64,000 nt of DNA, taken from contig NC_085140.1 in NCBI RefSeq assembly GCF_024139115.2, positions 227,880,352 to 227,944,351 of the forward strand. The letters are read 5' to 3'. The notes beneath the pieces were generated by a model. The model was given only the letters and a program-made list of their open reading frames with translations. It searched no databases and was not told the origin of the DNA. The position numbers and the translations under genes were made by a program. The first letter of the stretch is position 1. Each line of letters begins with the position of its first letter. The stretch comes from Armigeres subalbatus. Lineage: Eukaryota; Arthropoda; Insecta; Diptera; Culicidae. This document shows, piece by piece, positions 54,071-64,000 of the stretch.

Positions 54071-54268
54071 AAAAGATATTTTAGTTACTAGATAAAGATT
54101 GTCGCTGTCGTCGCTGTCCGGAACATCTTTTGCTGGCGAGGATAGGGGAGCTAAATGTCAAAGAAGGAAAATCCATACGATTTGACAGCTTGTTACCCAA
54201 CATGTTCCGGACAGCAGAACAAAGGGAACCGAAGCGACAATGTTTATCTAGTAACTAAAATATCTTTT
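54071..54268 (+). mobile_element. MITE family A, reference copy
   Basis: 198 bp with 30-bp-plus inverted ends (aaaagatattttagttacta, then gataaagattgtcgc). The 8-bp duplication AGCACAAG lies at 54063-54070 and 54269-54276. The cleanest copy in the window. Confidence 0.9.
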
Positions 54269-54366
54269 AGCACAAGCCGTTTCAAGTTTGCATGGAAATT
54301 AGTATGGAGAGATTAAATTGCATTATAGGTTATAGCGCTTCCCAATTGAGCTTTAAGCCCGCAGTC

Positions 54367-54481
54367 CACTGTCATAATGACAAATATTTGTCAAGTTGAT
54401 CCGGACATCTATCAAACCGATTAGAAATCGACATGGATATCAGGCTGACTTGACAAATATTTGTCATTATCACAAACAGTG
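54367..54481. mobile_element. Small palindromic MITE
   Basis: The arm cataatgacaaatatttgtc followed by aagt appears inverted at both ends (CACTG...CAGTG). 115 bp. No target duplication fixed. Confidence 0.7.
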
Positions 54482-54499
54482 TACTGATAGCTTAATACC

Positions 54500-54745
54500 G
54501 AAAAGCTTACACCTAACGAAAACCACATATTGTCGGCGTAGCACCAAATTAGAATTCGGAAGTCGGGACTTCCGAACCGAACTTTCTTCCGAAGTTTTAT
54601 CTGTCAAACTAATTGATGCGTAGTTTAGCGCATCTTTAGGGGAATCCAATACACTACTTCCGAAGTTGGGTAAGTTGCCTGTATCTGGAGAAAAATCCAA
54701 CTTCGGTATAAAAAGCGTTCTAACTGTATTCCGGATAGACAATAT
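54500..54745 (-). mobile_element. GAAGT-type MITE copy
   Basis: Matches 31488-31607 in inverse (gaagttggatttttctccag). It contains several cttccgaag and cggaagt words in both directions. Borders are not fixed. Confidence 0.55.
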
Positions 54746-54877
54746 TGATTAATCAGTCCAATAAATAGTAATCGATTTTAATACAGGTTGCGAATCTATA
54801 GTCATGATCATTAAACTCCTCTGAGGGCATCAAAGATATAGATTAAATTTGATTACTAATATTTATAACTATAATTA

Positions 54878-55131
54878 GGGCCCTCCTTAGCCGTGCGGTA
54901 AGACGCGCGGCTGCGAAGCAAGACCATGCTGCATGAGGGTGGCTGTCTAGACAATTTTCGGATTGGAAATTGTCTCGACTCCTCAGGGCATTAAAGTATC
55001 ATCGTGTTAGCCTCATGATATACGAATGCAAAAATGGTAACTTGGCTTGGAAACCTCGCCGTTAATAACTGTGGAAGTGTTTAATGAACACTAAGCAGCG
55101 AGGCGGCAATGTCAAGACATTACAACTGTAA
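54878..55131 (+). mobile_element. Feilai-like SINE, degenerate
   Basis: Begins gggccctccttagccgtgcg; the A box is intact but the B box is deleted (gtggctgtctagac). The body (gattggaaattgtctcgact) is recognisable. Cannot be transcribed normally. Confidence 0.8.
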
Positions 55132-55520
55132 CTTAGCTAATTGCTCAACTTAGTGTTCTAGTAGCATTTCCTCAGTTAATAATCAAAAGTTTTTCTACGC
55201 CCGCCATTGCACGATTATATATTTTGTGTGACAAGCACAATGGATACACTATGCCCAGGGAGCCCACTCGAAAACATCCTTGACCGATTCGGGAATAGAA
55301 CTCGTCATCTCCGGATGGCAATTCTCGCGTAACATATGCTAGCAGCTTATAACCAAACCCATGATTTTTTGATTCTCTAGCATTAAGGACAATCCTTACG
55401 GAATCCAGAACTAAATGTACTCGCGTTTATCAAGGGCACAACACTCAATGCGGAAGCAACGCACAACAGTCATTTTTATTACTTCAGCTTTGCTATGTCG
55501 CAGCATGCGTGGAATACTAA
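55132..55520. other. Intergenic
   Basis: No gene. The left side shows further decayed SINE-like words (aacttagtgttc). Confidence 0.4.
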
Positions 55521-55761
55521 GGCTTTGGTCCGATTCGCGAATTAAAATCAAATTAAACTTAAAAGTGACAGTTCGGAAATTATGAAATCCCCCGTTCATA
55601 AGAATGGCTGGTGCTACCCAGCAAGACCAATAAAACATCTATCAATAATGATTAAATATCTGTCTAAAGTAATCTTGCTCCGCGGGCAGAATTATTTGGA
55701 AATTATTGAACTGTCATTTTTAAGTTGAATTTGATTTTAATTCGCGAATCGGACCAAAGCC
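55521..55761. mobile_element. Harbinger-type MITE, second copy
   Basis: Ends GGCTTTGGTCCGATTCGCGA and its inverse; TAA duplicated at 55518-55520 and 55762-55764. The interior (aattaaacttaaaagtgaca, agaatggctggtgct) is shared with 42891-43120, but the terminal ~20 bp differ, so these are two subfamilies. Confidence 0.85.
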
Positions 55762-55764
55762 TAA

Positions 55765-56764
55765 AAAGACAGTGGTGCGTGGCTTCCGTTTTGAATGAAA
55801 ACGCGAGTGCTTTCAGTTTTGGATTCCGTGAGGATTGTCCTTTAACGATTGCCTTGTAAATGATTCTTCATGCTAAAGTATTGGCAGGAACTAATATTAT
55901 TAGTTCCTGGTATTGGCCGCAATATGATTATTTCAATAAATTGAAAATTTAAAAACATGAATGGAACACTGCTGTGGAAACCAGCGAGTTTGTTCTATTT
56001 TGCTCCAGATTCAAACTAGAATAGTGATCGAAAATTTGGAATGAAAATGAATCACTACTGATTTTACTCTAACATATTTTTTGGTAAAGACATCTATGCG
56101 TCAAAAAGTTTGAAACAAGTCAACATACCTTGTATATGACATTCTTTGTATTCGTGAAAAAGTAAAACAGTTATAAATAAATATCAAACAAGTTCAGTTG
56201 TTTGAAACAAGTTTTTCGCGTTTTTATCTCGTCCCAACTCCGAAATTGATATAGCTGAATCAACACTTTTTAAGCTTTTGAAACTAAACTGTTATAAAAT
56301 GAATCTACAGGGCCCGGCAATTGAAGTAATCAAAACAAAATTATTTCATTTCAATTTTATTCAATTTCATAAGAAAATATGACATTTTTTAAAATTCACT
56401 GGAAAGTTCATCGTTTTCATCGTAGAGCTTAACCACTCATCGTAGACGATCGAGGAACGTACGTAAGTTCAACTACCGAACTCTGTCAAACCAGTTTGGA
56501 ATTACAATTTGATATTGGGTAAAATTTTACTGATATTCGGTAAAATTAATCTTGTTAACCGAACTTTACTGTAATTTCTTTGGCTTACCGTAGTTTTTCG
56601 TCAAAAACATTACCGAACAGCGAAATCTATTTTCAGTGTGTACGTTCATCACATGATGTGTATCATATTCAAGTTCTCAAGAGTTTACCTGAATATTCAG
56701 GTAGAATGTACGTTTACGTTCGGTTCAGTGTGTACCAGCGCCATATGGTTGTTGAAATAATATA
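55765..56764. other. Intergenic with a dispersed repeat
   Basis: 55925-56065 matches about 37735-37880 (gagtttgttctattttgctc). The rest is AT-rich without a gene. Confidence 0.45.
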
Positions 56765-56973
56765 CTCAATCCAGTTGAAACCCAAAATTGGGGGCTAGCG
56801 AAGTTGGATTTTTCTCACAATCCGTACGTTAAACCTAACTTCGGAAGTGGTGCGCTGAATAGCGCTTCGCGATATGAAAACAGTGCACCACTTCCGAAGT
56901 TAGGTTTAACGTACGGATAGTGAGAAAAATCCAACTTCGCTATCCCCCAATTCCGGTTTTCAACTGGATTGAG
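56765..56973. mobile_element. G-family palindromic MITE, second copy
   Basis: Ends CTCAATCCAGTTGAAA and its inverse. The arms match 45541-45761, but the central loop (gaatagcgcttcgcgatatg) is in inverted orientation relative to that copy. Confidence 0.83.
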
Positions 56974-58900
56974 AATATTTTGAGTGGCAATGTCGATTTC
57001 GATGGCGTTGAGGTTCCGTTGATTGTTTTCACATGTTTTGTAAGAAATTTTGTTCAAGCCTACATGTTCTCTGTAAATAAGCCCCGCATGGTTACACCCA
57101 CAGGTATATTCACACTTCTTGAATCAAAATTTAATACTTTCGATTCTGGTGTGTATTTAGTGATAACAAGCATTATTTTTAATTGACAGTTTTACAATCA
57201 AGACTTACCATGCTTTCCAAACCATCCTTACGGTCACCTACACTGATGGTTTAATTTTCTTATTAATTTACTCGCCCGCACAACAGAACCGGACATTTCG
57301 ATAAGAGCGCGATCGGCGATCGTTCTACGTCCAGCACAAAACAAAAGCAAACCTGCACTCTGTCAAGAAAAGAAAAAGAAGAAAGAAGAAATAAATAACA
57401 TTGAAATACTAGAATTTACAAATACCAAAAAGTTTTCCGAATTCTGGGGCTTCATCTCGACTGGACAGTAATTTTGATCGACAATTTGTATTCAGGTTGC
57501 ACCTTTCTGTTTAAATCGCAACAGTTTTATCGAAGAATCGTTTTATTAATTATGGATATTAGTCGCTTAAAAAACTCAGAAATCCTTAAAGCCTTATCGT
57601 AGCCCCAAAGATAAATTTGAAAATTTGACTGATAATTTTACATGAAACAGGATAGTTTGGATAGACAGCAAGTGAAAAACAAATAGCTACCGTGGAAGTA
57701 CCATATTTGACGCAGACCAAACTTGGTGCATTTTTATTTCAAATGATTAATAAAACTTATTTTCGGCAAAAATCTATCAAACAGTCAAGCTAGACGGCTT
57801 TATTTGCTCTTCTTCTTTGCATATACAGCATAAAAAGCATATTATCGATGAAGAATAATCTCATCCGAATAAAATATATGGAGGTCATACTCATAATGCG
57901 TAAATTTTTCGCTTTCTTAGCCACAATGCTGAGGATCGAATTTTTGCTCGCAAAATGACTTTTGTGAGAATTTTCGACTCCTACCTACAAACAGCTAAGC
58001 ATTATGAGTGAGCTTTTCCTTTTATGCTAAACATTGCAACATTCGAACGCATTTTTCAACCCAAAATGTTCTGCGTCAAATTAGGCTTACAATTAATTTT
58101 GATGTTCCTAATCAACCTTATCAGACGAATATAAAATGCAGTGCTCAAAAATCTCAATAATACTCATTCCACAAAATGTCCCCAACCCATGGTAGTATGC
58201 CTTATCTGTCTTCGATTTTGATGCGTTTTTTTTTTTCGCTCGTTTTTTACACGGTAGTTGGTAGTTATGCAGTTTTTCTTTGCTGGTTTTGAGATTCTCG
58301 CGAGAAAATAATATTATATAATGAATTAGTATCATTTAATTCAATTTACTTTCTCTGTACGAAATTCTAACAGGCCAAAAAAATGAACACATTTTTAATT
58401 AATTACTCTATTGCTATGCAAGCTACTAGTCAGGCAACCCTGAATAGGAAATCAAAGAAACATATGCCTGGTTTTCTAATATAAGCTTCAGTTTACGTTA
58501 ATAGTTTATTGAAGAAATGTATATAGACTACGGACAGCTCATATTTTTGAGATATGTGTATGTGTGTCAGTCAAGAACCATTTGCATATTGGTAGCTTCA
58601 ACGTTGTTCTAAAAGGGTTCATATACGGGTTGCGTTCCTTGTATGACCTTTCAGACCATGATAGGCTGGTTATGCAATGAAATGTCAAAGTTAGTGAATA
58701 TATGTTTTGACATGACTCTTACACCTAATTAAGAAGCATTTTGATTGATGTGTATAATGGTATATGAAACTAATAAAACACTACCATGCCACATAGCATA
58801 TAACTTGCAGAGCAACTGAACAAAACTAAATGAAATGCTGCTTTGTAAAATGAATTTACTTGTTATTTTATACCGTGCAAAGTTCTTTTTCACTGTCATC
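56974..58900. other. AT-rich intergenic
   Basis: About 1.9 kb without a recognised gene. Short reading frames have no motif. Purine-rich words around 57370-57400. Confidence 0.45.
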
Positions 58901-59280
58901 ATATTATAAAAAAAACCCAAATTAATCCACCTAGCGGTGATGATGCCTTTCTCGATTAAATCAAGATATACTGGTAACTTCGTTTTTTTTTCCAATTCCT
59001 ATCTACCAAAAATGTTGGTAATTTCGTTTTTCTGTAAAATAAGCATAATATATTATGTTATAATCAAGTTATGAAGATCGTGAAATTTTCTATCATCCAT
59101 TTTTGACAGAGAATTTATAATAAAATTATTTCAAGTATTGTTATTTGCAACACATTGATATAATTGTTATGACTATCTGGTCGGGTTGGTATATAACATC
59201 ATGGGTCTCCAAGACTTCTTCTAAGGTTCGATTTCGGAGTGAAATGTACACGAACATTTTGAAAATTAGGCCAATATTCT
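58901..59280 (-). repeat. Fragments of a common mosquito repeat
   Basis: 58920-58970 (ccacctagcggtgatgatgc, then ctttctcg) and 59165-59245 (ggttggtatataaca, tgggtctccaagacttc) belong to a repeat whose fuller copy is at 61930-62190. Confidence 0.55.
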
Positions 59281-61430
59281 CAAGGCCGACTTAAATATGA
59301 CAATGATATGAAAAGGCTAATATCATCTTCCAAACATAGACGTACATGTTCATGATAGAATTAGAGGCGAAAGTATAGAATTGATAGTTCCATAGGATAC
59401 GGCAGGCATGAAGAATGTTTTTTTAGAAGTCGATTTGAAAACCAGTGGAGATATATCAGCTTCCTCACTGATATTCTTCCCTCCCCCTTCATACGGGAGC
59501 TTGGCAGAAGGAAGATCGTGCGATATGTGCCATCACAAATATTGCCTATATTCCAATTTGCCCTTGACTTCACCATAACTCCACACCACCCAAACCAAAC
59601 AGCATGTTGAAGCATCAATGAAACCCCTCTTTTCCCCTTCCAATGTATGACACAAAACAAACGCAAACAGCGCAAACACCAGCATGGCCACGAGCGTACG
59701 AACCAGCAGTTAATCGTGTCGTTATCGAGTGCAATTTCTGTTGCCAACGATGAAACTTACAACTGTGTTGGTGCGAATGCTCCGATAAAGTATAATGGCA
59801 ATATCATCACCGAGCCGGCGCTAAACTTAAAAGCGCGTGCGTTGTTCGTCGATTAGTTTTCGTGTTCAACACGTTCCACATTGCAAGCTTTGAAAAGCTT
59901 TGCTGGTTGCGTTAGCGTTATTGATATTGCCGTAGCGAGGATTCTAACCCATCGAGCGAACGTAATTTATATTAAAGCGTGGTAGCTGCTCAATGCTCGT
60001 AGTCCCGATTATATGGGGAAAAATGGAAAACTGCCTAAACCATTTTCCTTGTCAGCTGCGAACGCATTAATCAATCTTGATGAAATTAAATAGCATGAAA
60101 TTAGAAGAGTGGCTCTGCGGAATGCAACTTGTTGCGATAAAATCAGTTAAGTCTAAGTACATGAAAATCGTGTGAGTTTTGACGTAGGACTTACGTCTCT
60201 CTTTACTATACCGGGTGTCATTTCAAAATATTCAAATCGACCGCGTTACGCTGTGTTGAAAGATTTTAAACGTTAATAGCGTTCGTCTCAGTGGACGAAT
60301 TTCTGCGGTAAGCCCCTCAATCGACAGATTTCAAGTATGCCTTTCATGTCCATGCTTGATAAGACCCGAAAAACTTGTTTCAATAGGCATGAAACTGTTT
60401 TCAATGAAAAACATTGAGATCAAGGGAACCTATAAATATGGGTACCGCATAATTCTTGCATCATTCCATTACCACGTTCTGATTGGTGCAGACTCCAGCG
60501 AATAAGCAGCCGCTGGGTCTGCCGAAAAGCCATAAAATAGCGCAACGCGATTTTTTCCTTTCATTCTGACCGGGACAAGCGAAGCAACCGCATCATCGAG
60601 TGAACAGCACTCACACCTTTTAGCAGGGAATGAAGTCATCGAAGCCACCATCATCAGCCGAAACCTAGCCAGTACAGCAGCAGTCCACCCTACAGACCAG
60701 ACAAAGCAGCAATGCTGAGCAGATACCGGCAGCAGCAGCAGAGTCGAGCCGAGACCGGCCGGCATCGGTGATGAGCCGAGACAGGCTGAAGAAAAGCCAC
60801 ATGATGCATGTGTATGGCCAAAAAACAAACGGTTCTTCAGAGAGCCAATGATAGAGATCAATTGCAAAGCTTTCAATTCCCTTCGAGATCCTGAAATATT
60901 TTCCGCGCCAAATCCGCGCTGACTAAAATCAAATCCACGCCATTTCCGCGCGACATGAAAATCCATTCTGCGCCAAATCCGCGCGACCCAAAACTAAATT
61001 CTAAGCAAATACACGTTAAATATCAATCCATTGATCAATGCAATATTGGCATTGATAAAAAAATATGTAGAAAAACATTGTTTGATAATGACCGCACACA
61101 AAGCGAACGTGACTGAATGATCGTCCCATGTTATGAATTCTAAATCTTATCACCCGAAATCCCATGTCCGGGTGTTTCCTTCCTTCTACTACTAACAATG
61201 TTGTCTCAGAAAAGAACACCCTGCTTACCACCTGAACTGCAATTCTAAGCTCGCTTGCCCGGTAGATTGGCCTGTATCAAGCGAAAAGTCCCGTTAAGAA
61301 ATAGACGCCAGCAGCGAGCAACAAGCGTAAAAAAGAAGAAGCCCTTCTCGAACGCGTTGATGATGATGACGCTTTGGCTGACAAAGAAGCGGGATACAAG
61401 ACACTAGCTGATTGGCCCACCAATTGGAAA
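59281..61430. other. Intergenic, upstream of the LAPTM4-like exon
   Basis: No gene is assigned. A - strand open frame of 165 aa (60469-60966) and a + strand frame of 69 aa (59647-59856) show no known domain. The part 60480-60800 is GC-richer and CAG-rich than its neighbours and could be exonic UTR or promoter of a flanking gene. Confidence 0.4.
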
Positions 61431-61600
61431 GCAGAGAAGATTCAAAATTAAGTAGTATAAAAGAAAAGTGCATTCGCTCGCAGAGCATTCAGTCTTTTTT
61501 ATACCATCACTAGAAATTCGCGGTTATTTGAAAAGATCGTTTTCTTACTTTTTGCACTTAGCCGAAGCAAACAGCCCTTTTCAAGGCTCTAAGAGTTAAA
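61431..61600 (+). promoter_or_regulatory. Core-promoter-like segment
   Basis: ccaccaattgg (CCAAT-like, about 61415-61430) is followed by gtataaaag at about 61457 and cattcagtc about 30 bp further, a good TATA-plus-initiator layout. About 90 bp later agcccttttcaaggct resembles a worn histone 3' stem-loop. It may be the promoter of the downstream LAPTM4-like gene or the shell of a deleted histone gene. Confidence 0.35.
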
Positions 61601-61929
61601 AATAATGTTCTCCTTCAGTCGCTATCGCACGGATTAGAAGGCCATTCAGTGGAAGGGCTGAGATACAGTCTACATCCCCTGCTGAGCCAACTTGTGGTTT
61701 ATTTCAGGCAGTCCTTCAGTGGGAAGGTTGCCACTGTCGAGGCTAATATTTCGTGACCGGACAGATACTTCCTGAATTTTTTGTGATGATTTTTGTTTGA
61801 GGTAGATTTGATTTCTGTGTCGGTTTGATGAGAAGATTTTGGCAAGAAATGGTATGTAACGCCGATTATTTATCCAAAATAGTTGATGTGAGAAATTTGG
61901 ACATATTATGTATCTTAAAGGCATGGTCA

Positions 61930-62190
61930 AGTCAAGTCCTACGTCCACTTAGCGGTTATGTCACAGACATTACCCACTGTTCGTTTTTGGGGTTGAAAAT
62001 GTGACCATACAGACACACAAACATACACACACACACATACATACACACACACAGACATCATCTCGTTTCATAAAACTGAGTCGAATGGTATAAGAAACTT
62101 TACTATCAGATGTTCCTGTAAAAAGTTCGTTTTCAGAGTGAAATGATAGCCTTTCGGTACAACTTTGTTGTACGAGAAAGGCAAAAAGGC
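61930..62190 (+). repeat. Common mosquito repeat with (CA)n microsatellite
   Basis: Starts near aaaggcatggtcaag and ends ttgtacgagaaaggca. An imperfect (CA)n tract lies at about 62009-62058. Typical blocks: gagtgaaatgatagcctttc and ggtacaactttgttgtacg. Confidence 0.65.
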
Positions 62191-62549
62191 GTTTATTTAA
62201 TTGAGTTTTAACATAGTTTCAAAGTGCGTTAAATTAGGAACAACTTTGCGTCAAATAAGGAACATGGTAAAATTAGTGCGTCAAGTTAGGCACCTTGTGT
62301 ACCACATAAACACAGATTTAAAAACTAAGAAATGAAATTATATTTCGAAGTTTTATTATTTGTACACATTCTATAATAGTAGAAAACTCGTTATGCAGAA
62401 TATTAAGCGAATCCATTTTGCAATATTTTTTTAAATAATGATTCTTTTCAAAATTTTCCTAACTGCGTCAATTAAGGTGCCTCCACGGTGCTCATATTTC
62501 AAAATGAGCTCAAATGTCCAGTTAGAACTTATGGTGTGTGTATGCAAAC
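62191..62549. other. Intergenic
   Basis: AT-rich; the word gcgtcaa(a/g)ttagg is repeated around 62250-62290. No gene. Confidence 0.4.
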
Positions 62550-63162
62550 CCGAGCAGGAGAAATCGGCTCAATAATACCTAACTCTTTTATTGATAACAT
62601 ACTCTGTTATGAACTAGCCCTGCATAAGAGGTAAAATACCAAAGGAATAATACCAAAAACTAATATGCACAATACTTAAGCCATAACATACTCAGTTATT
62701 AAATTGAATTTCAATACCAAATGCATAACCAATTATTATTCGTTTGGTATTGAAATACCTAAGCAAGTTATGTGCGGTAAGACGCGCGGCTACAAAGCAA
62801 GACCATGATGAGGGTGGCTGGGTTCGATTCCCGGTGCCGGTCTAGGCAATTTTCGGATTGGAAATTGTCTCGACTTCCCCGGGCATAAAAGTATCACCAT
62901 GTTAGCCTCATGATATACGAATGCAAAAATGGTAACTTGGCTTAGAAACCTCGCAGTTAATAACTGTGGAAGTGCTTAATGAACACTAAGCTGCGAGGCG
63001 GCTCTGTCCCAGTGTGGGGATGTAATGCCAATAAGAAGAAGAAGAAGAAGCAAGTTATGTATCAAGTATTCTGCATATAAGTTTTGGTAATACTTTTTTG
63101 GTATTTTACCTCTTATGCAAGGCTAGTTCATACCGTCGCAGGTCGTCGCTCCTGCTCGGGAA
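62550..63162. mobile_element. Palindromic MITE entered by a SINE
   Basis: Ends CCCGAGCAGGAG and CTCCTGCTCGGG. The inner arms gcataagaggtaaaatacca and its inverse (near 63090-63120) are nearly perfect. The SINE at 62774-63050 interrupts it. Confidence 0.8.
62774..63050 (+). mobile_element. Feilai-like SINE, 5'-truncated
   Basis: Begins gcggtaagacgcgcggct, about 17 bp short of the full 5' end; B box gggttcgattcc is intact; tail (GAA)n. CAAGTTATGT is duplicated (62764-62773 and 63051-63060). Confidence 0.88.
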
Positions 63163-63253
63163 AAAATCTCTCTTTTTAGCATTTATCCTTTGGCTCCAAA
63201 AGTTATGGTCTATTACTGCTAGAAATATTAATCAGTTTCATTTCATATTCTAG

Positions 63254-63377
63254 GTCAATCTCAACCATGCTAAGGATTCGTCTCAAAATGGGACCTTCAA
63301 TGAGAAACAAAGAGTGGACGTGTTGCTTTGGTCTTCATGTCCGTACAGTCACCATTATCATAGGCGTTTGGCATCTG
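63254..63377 (+). CDS. LAPTM4-like lysosomal membrane protein, first coding exon
   Basis: Acceptor ttctag ends at 63253 and the donor gtaagt begins at 63378. The ATG at 63267 opens 37 codons in phase 0, containing MGPSMRNKEWTCCFGLHVRT and ending in TIIIGVWHL. The pattern EW-x-CCF-x2-HVRT-x-TI-x2-G-x-WHL is the N-terminus of LAPTM4-type proteins, where it leads into the first membrane segment of a four-span lysosomal/endosomal protein involved in small-molecule transport and sorting. The 13 nt before the ATG are 5' UTR, so a non-coding exon must lie upstream. The remaining exons are beyond the window. Confidence 0.7.
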
Positions 63378-64000
63378 GTAAGTCTAAATTACAAGCATAA
63401 AAAATGTGAGCACGTGTTTTATGTTTCTCCAACGAAGCTTGTTATGTTGGATAAATTCTACAAGTGCTGAAACAACGAGGCCAGCTTCGCAGCTTGAAAC
63501 ACTTTACGACGGTCTGCTCTTTCGTCCTCGGTGCGGGCACGTTGTATCCTTCATCTAGCTGACTGTGCTCATGCACTTCTTTTGAAATTCCGGCCCCTAA
63601 CTTATGCTAGTTCGCCCAGTAGTGGCTGGCTGATCCTCTGTTCCACTGCAACGTAGTCTCGATCCCTTGATGGTCATACTCCAAACTTCCTGACTCGAAT
63701 CCTTCTGACTTCCCCCGGCGTCGCGAGTGGTCCACCAGTTCCGGTGAAGGAAGCTTCCGCACTGGTGGTGCCACGACTACCGGCGGCTATCGCAGGGGAC
63801 GCTTTAACGCATTTCGCCCGACGACCCGAAGACAAAAACTGCTCACTGCGCTGAATACTCCCCAGAATTGGCACTTATTCGCAGATCTCGCCTCCATCTA
63901 CGCTGCAGCTTCGACAGTATTTGCATCACGACTCTGCTTACCGAATTCCTACCGAATATTATCCGCCCTTGGGACAGGTATTTCTCTGCGAATTTCCGCA
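63378..64000 (+). other. Intron of the LAPTM4-like gene (to window end)
   Basis: From about 63478 the sequence becomes GC-richer and looks like old transposon coding debris on the - strand (frame-broken, Ser/Arg-rich), but no family could be named. No further LAPTM4 exon is visible. Confidence 0.45.

Noticed and set aside
60469..60966. 165-aa open frame on the - strand
   Set aside because: No recognisable domain and unusual composition; the opposite strand looks like CAG-rich non-coding DNA.

Overview
This is eukaryotic DNA from a culicine mosquito, most probably Aedes. The evidence is insect-type spliced genes with introns of 56-71 bp, a Feilai-like tRNA-derived SINE, R1-, RTE- and copia-type retroelements, and a very large load of terminal-inverted-repeat (TIR) elements. 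I cannot tell Ae. aegypti from Ae. albopictus by reading alone.

Host genes are few. (1) 308-3310, + strand: a complete four-exon FAD synthase (FLAD1 type, PAPS-reductase fold). (2) 23745-24912, - strand: a complete four-exon CPSF30/clipper gene, with five CCCH zinc fingers and two zinc knuckles. (3) 63254-63377, + strand: the first coding exon of a LAPTM4-like lysosomal membrane protein that continues past the window. (4) 44590-45075, - strand: a decayed, intron-containing copy of the SNARE gene Vti1a. A spliced reading frame of unknown nature lies inside a TIR element at 30040-30600.

Layout. 0-3.4 kb: FAD synthase, whose first intron holds hAT-like and 8-bp-TSD MITEs. 3.7-13 kb: LINE fragments, a broken Ty1/copia element and two decayed R1-clade LINEs, themselves cut by MITEs. 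14.3-23.3 kb: a dense cluster of one ~330-bp palindromic MITE family (called P here), one copy split by a 3.45-kb RTE element. 23.7-25.7 kb: clipper and an upstream foldback repeat. 26.5-43.4 kb: stacked insertions, including a ~9-kb insertion with an 11-bp target duplication, a non-autonomous LTR element with 1.68-kb LTRs, and a pile of elements at least four levels deep around a second RTE-like LINE. 43.4-48.2 kb: more P copies, the Vti1 pseudogene and palindromic MITEs. 49.4-52.6 kb: a 3.2-kb foldback made of two tandem units facing two inverted units. 52.6-64 kb: AT-rich intergenic DNA with scattered MITEs, SINEs and the LAPTM4-like exon.

The genes do not form a pathway; they are neighbours in transposon-rich DNA. 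The value of the window is its record of who inserted into whom: target duplications and empty sites can be read directly for many elements. I see no prokaryotic operon, CRISPR array, integrated virus or toxin gene.
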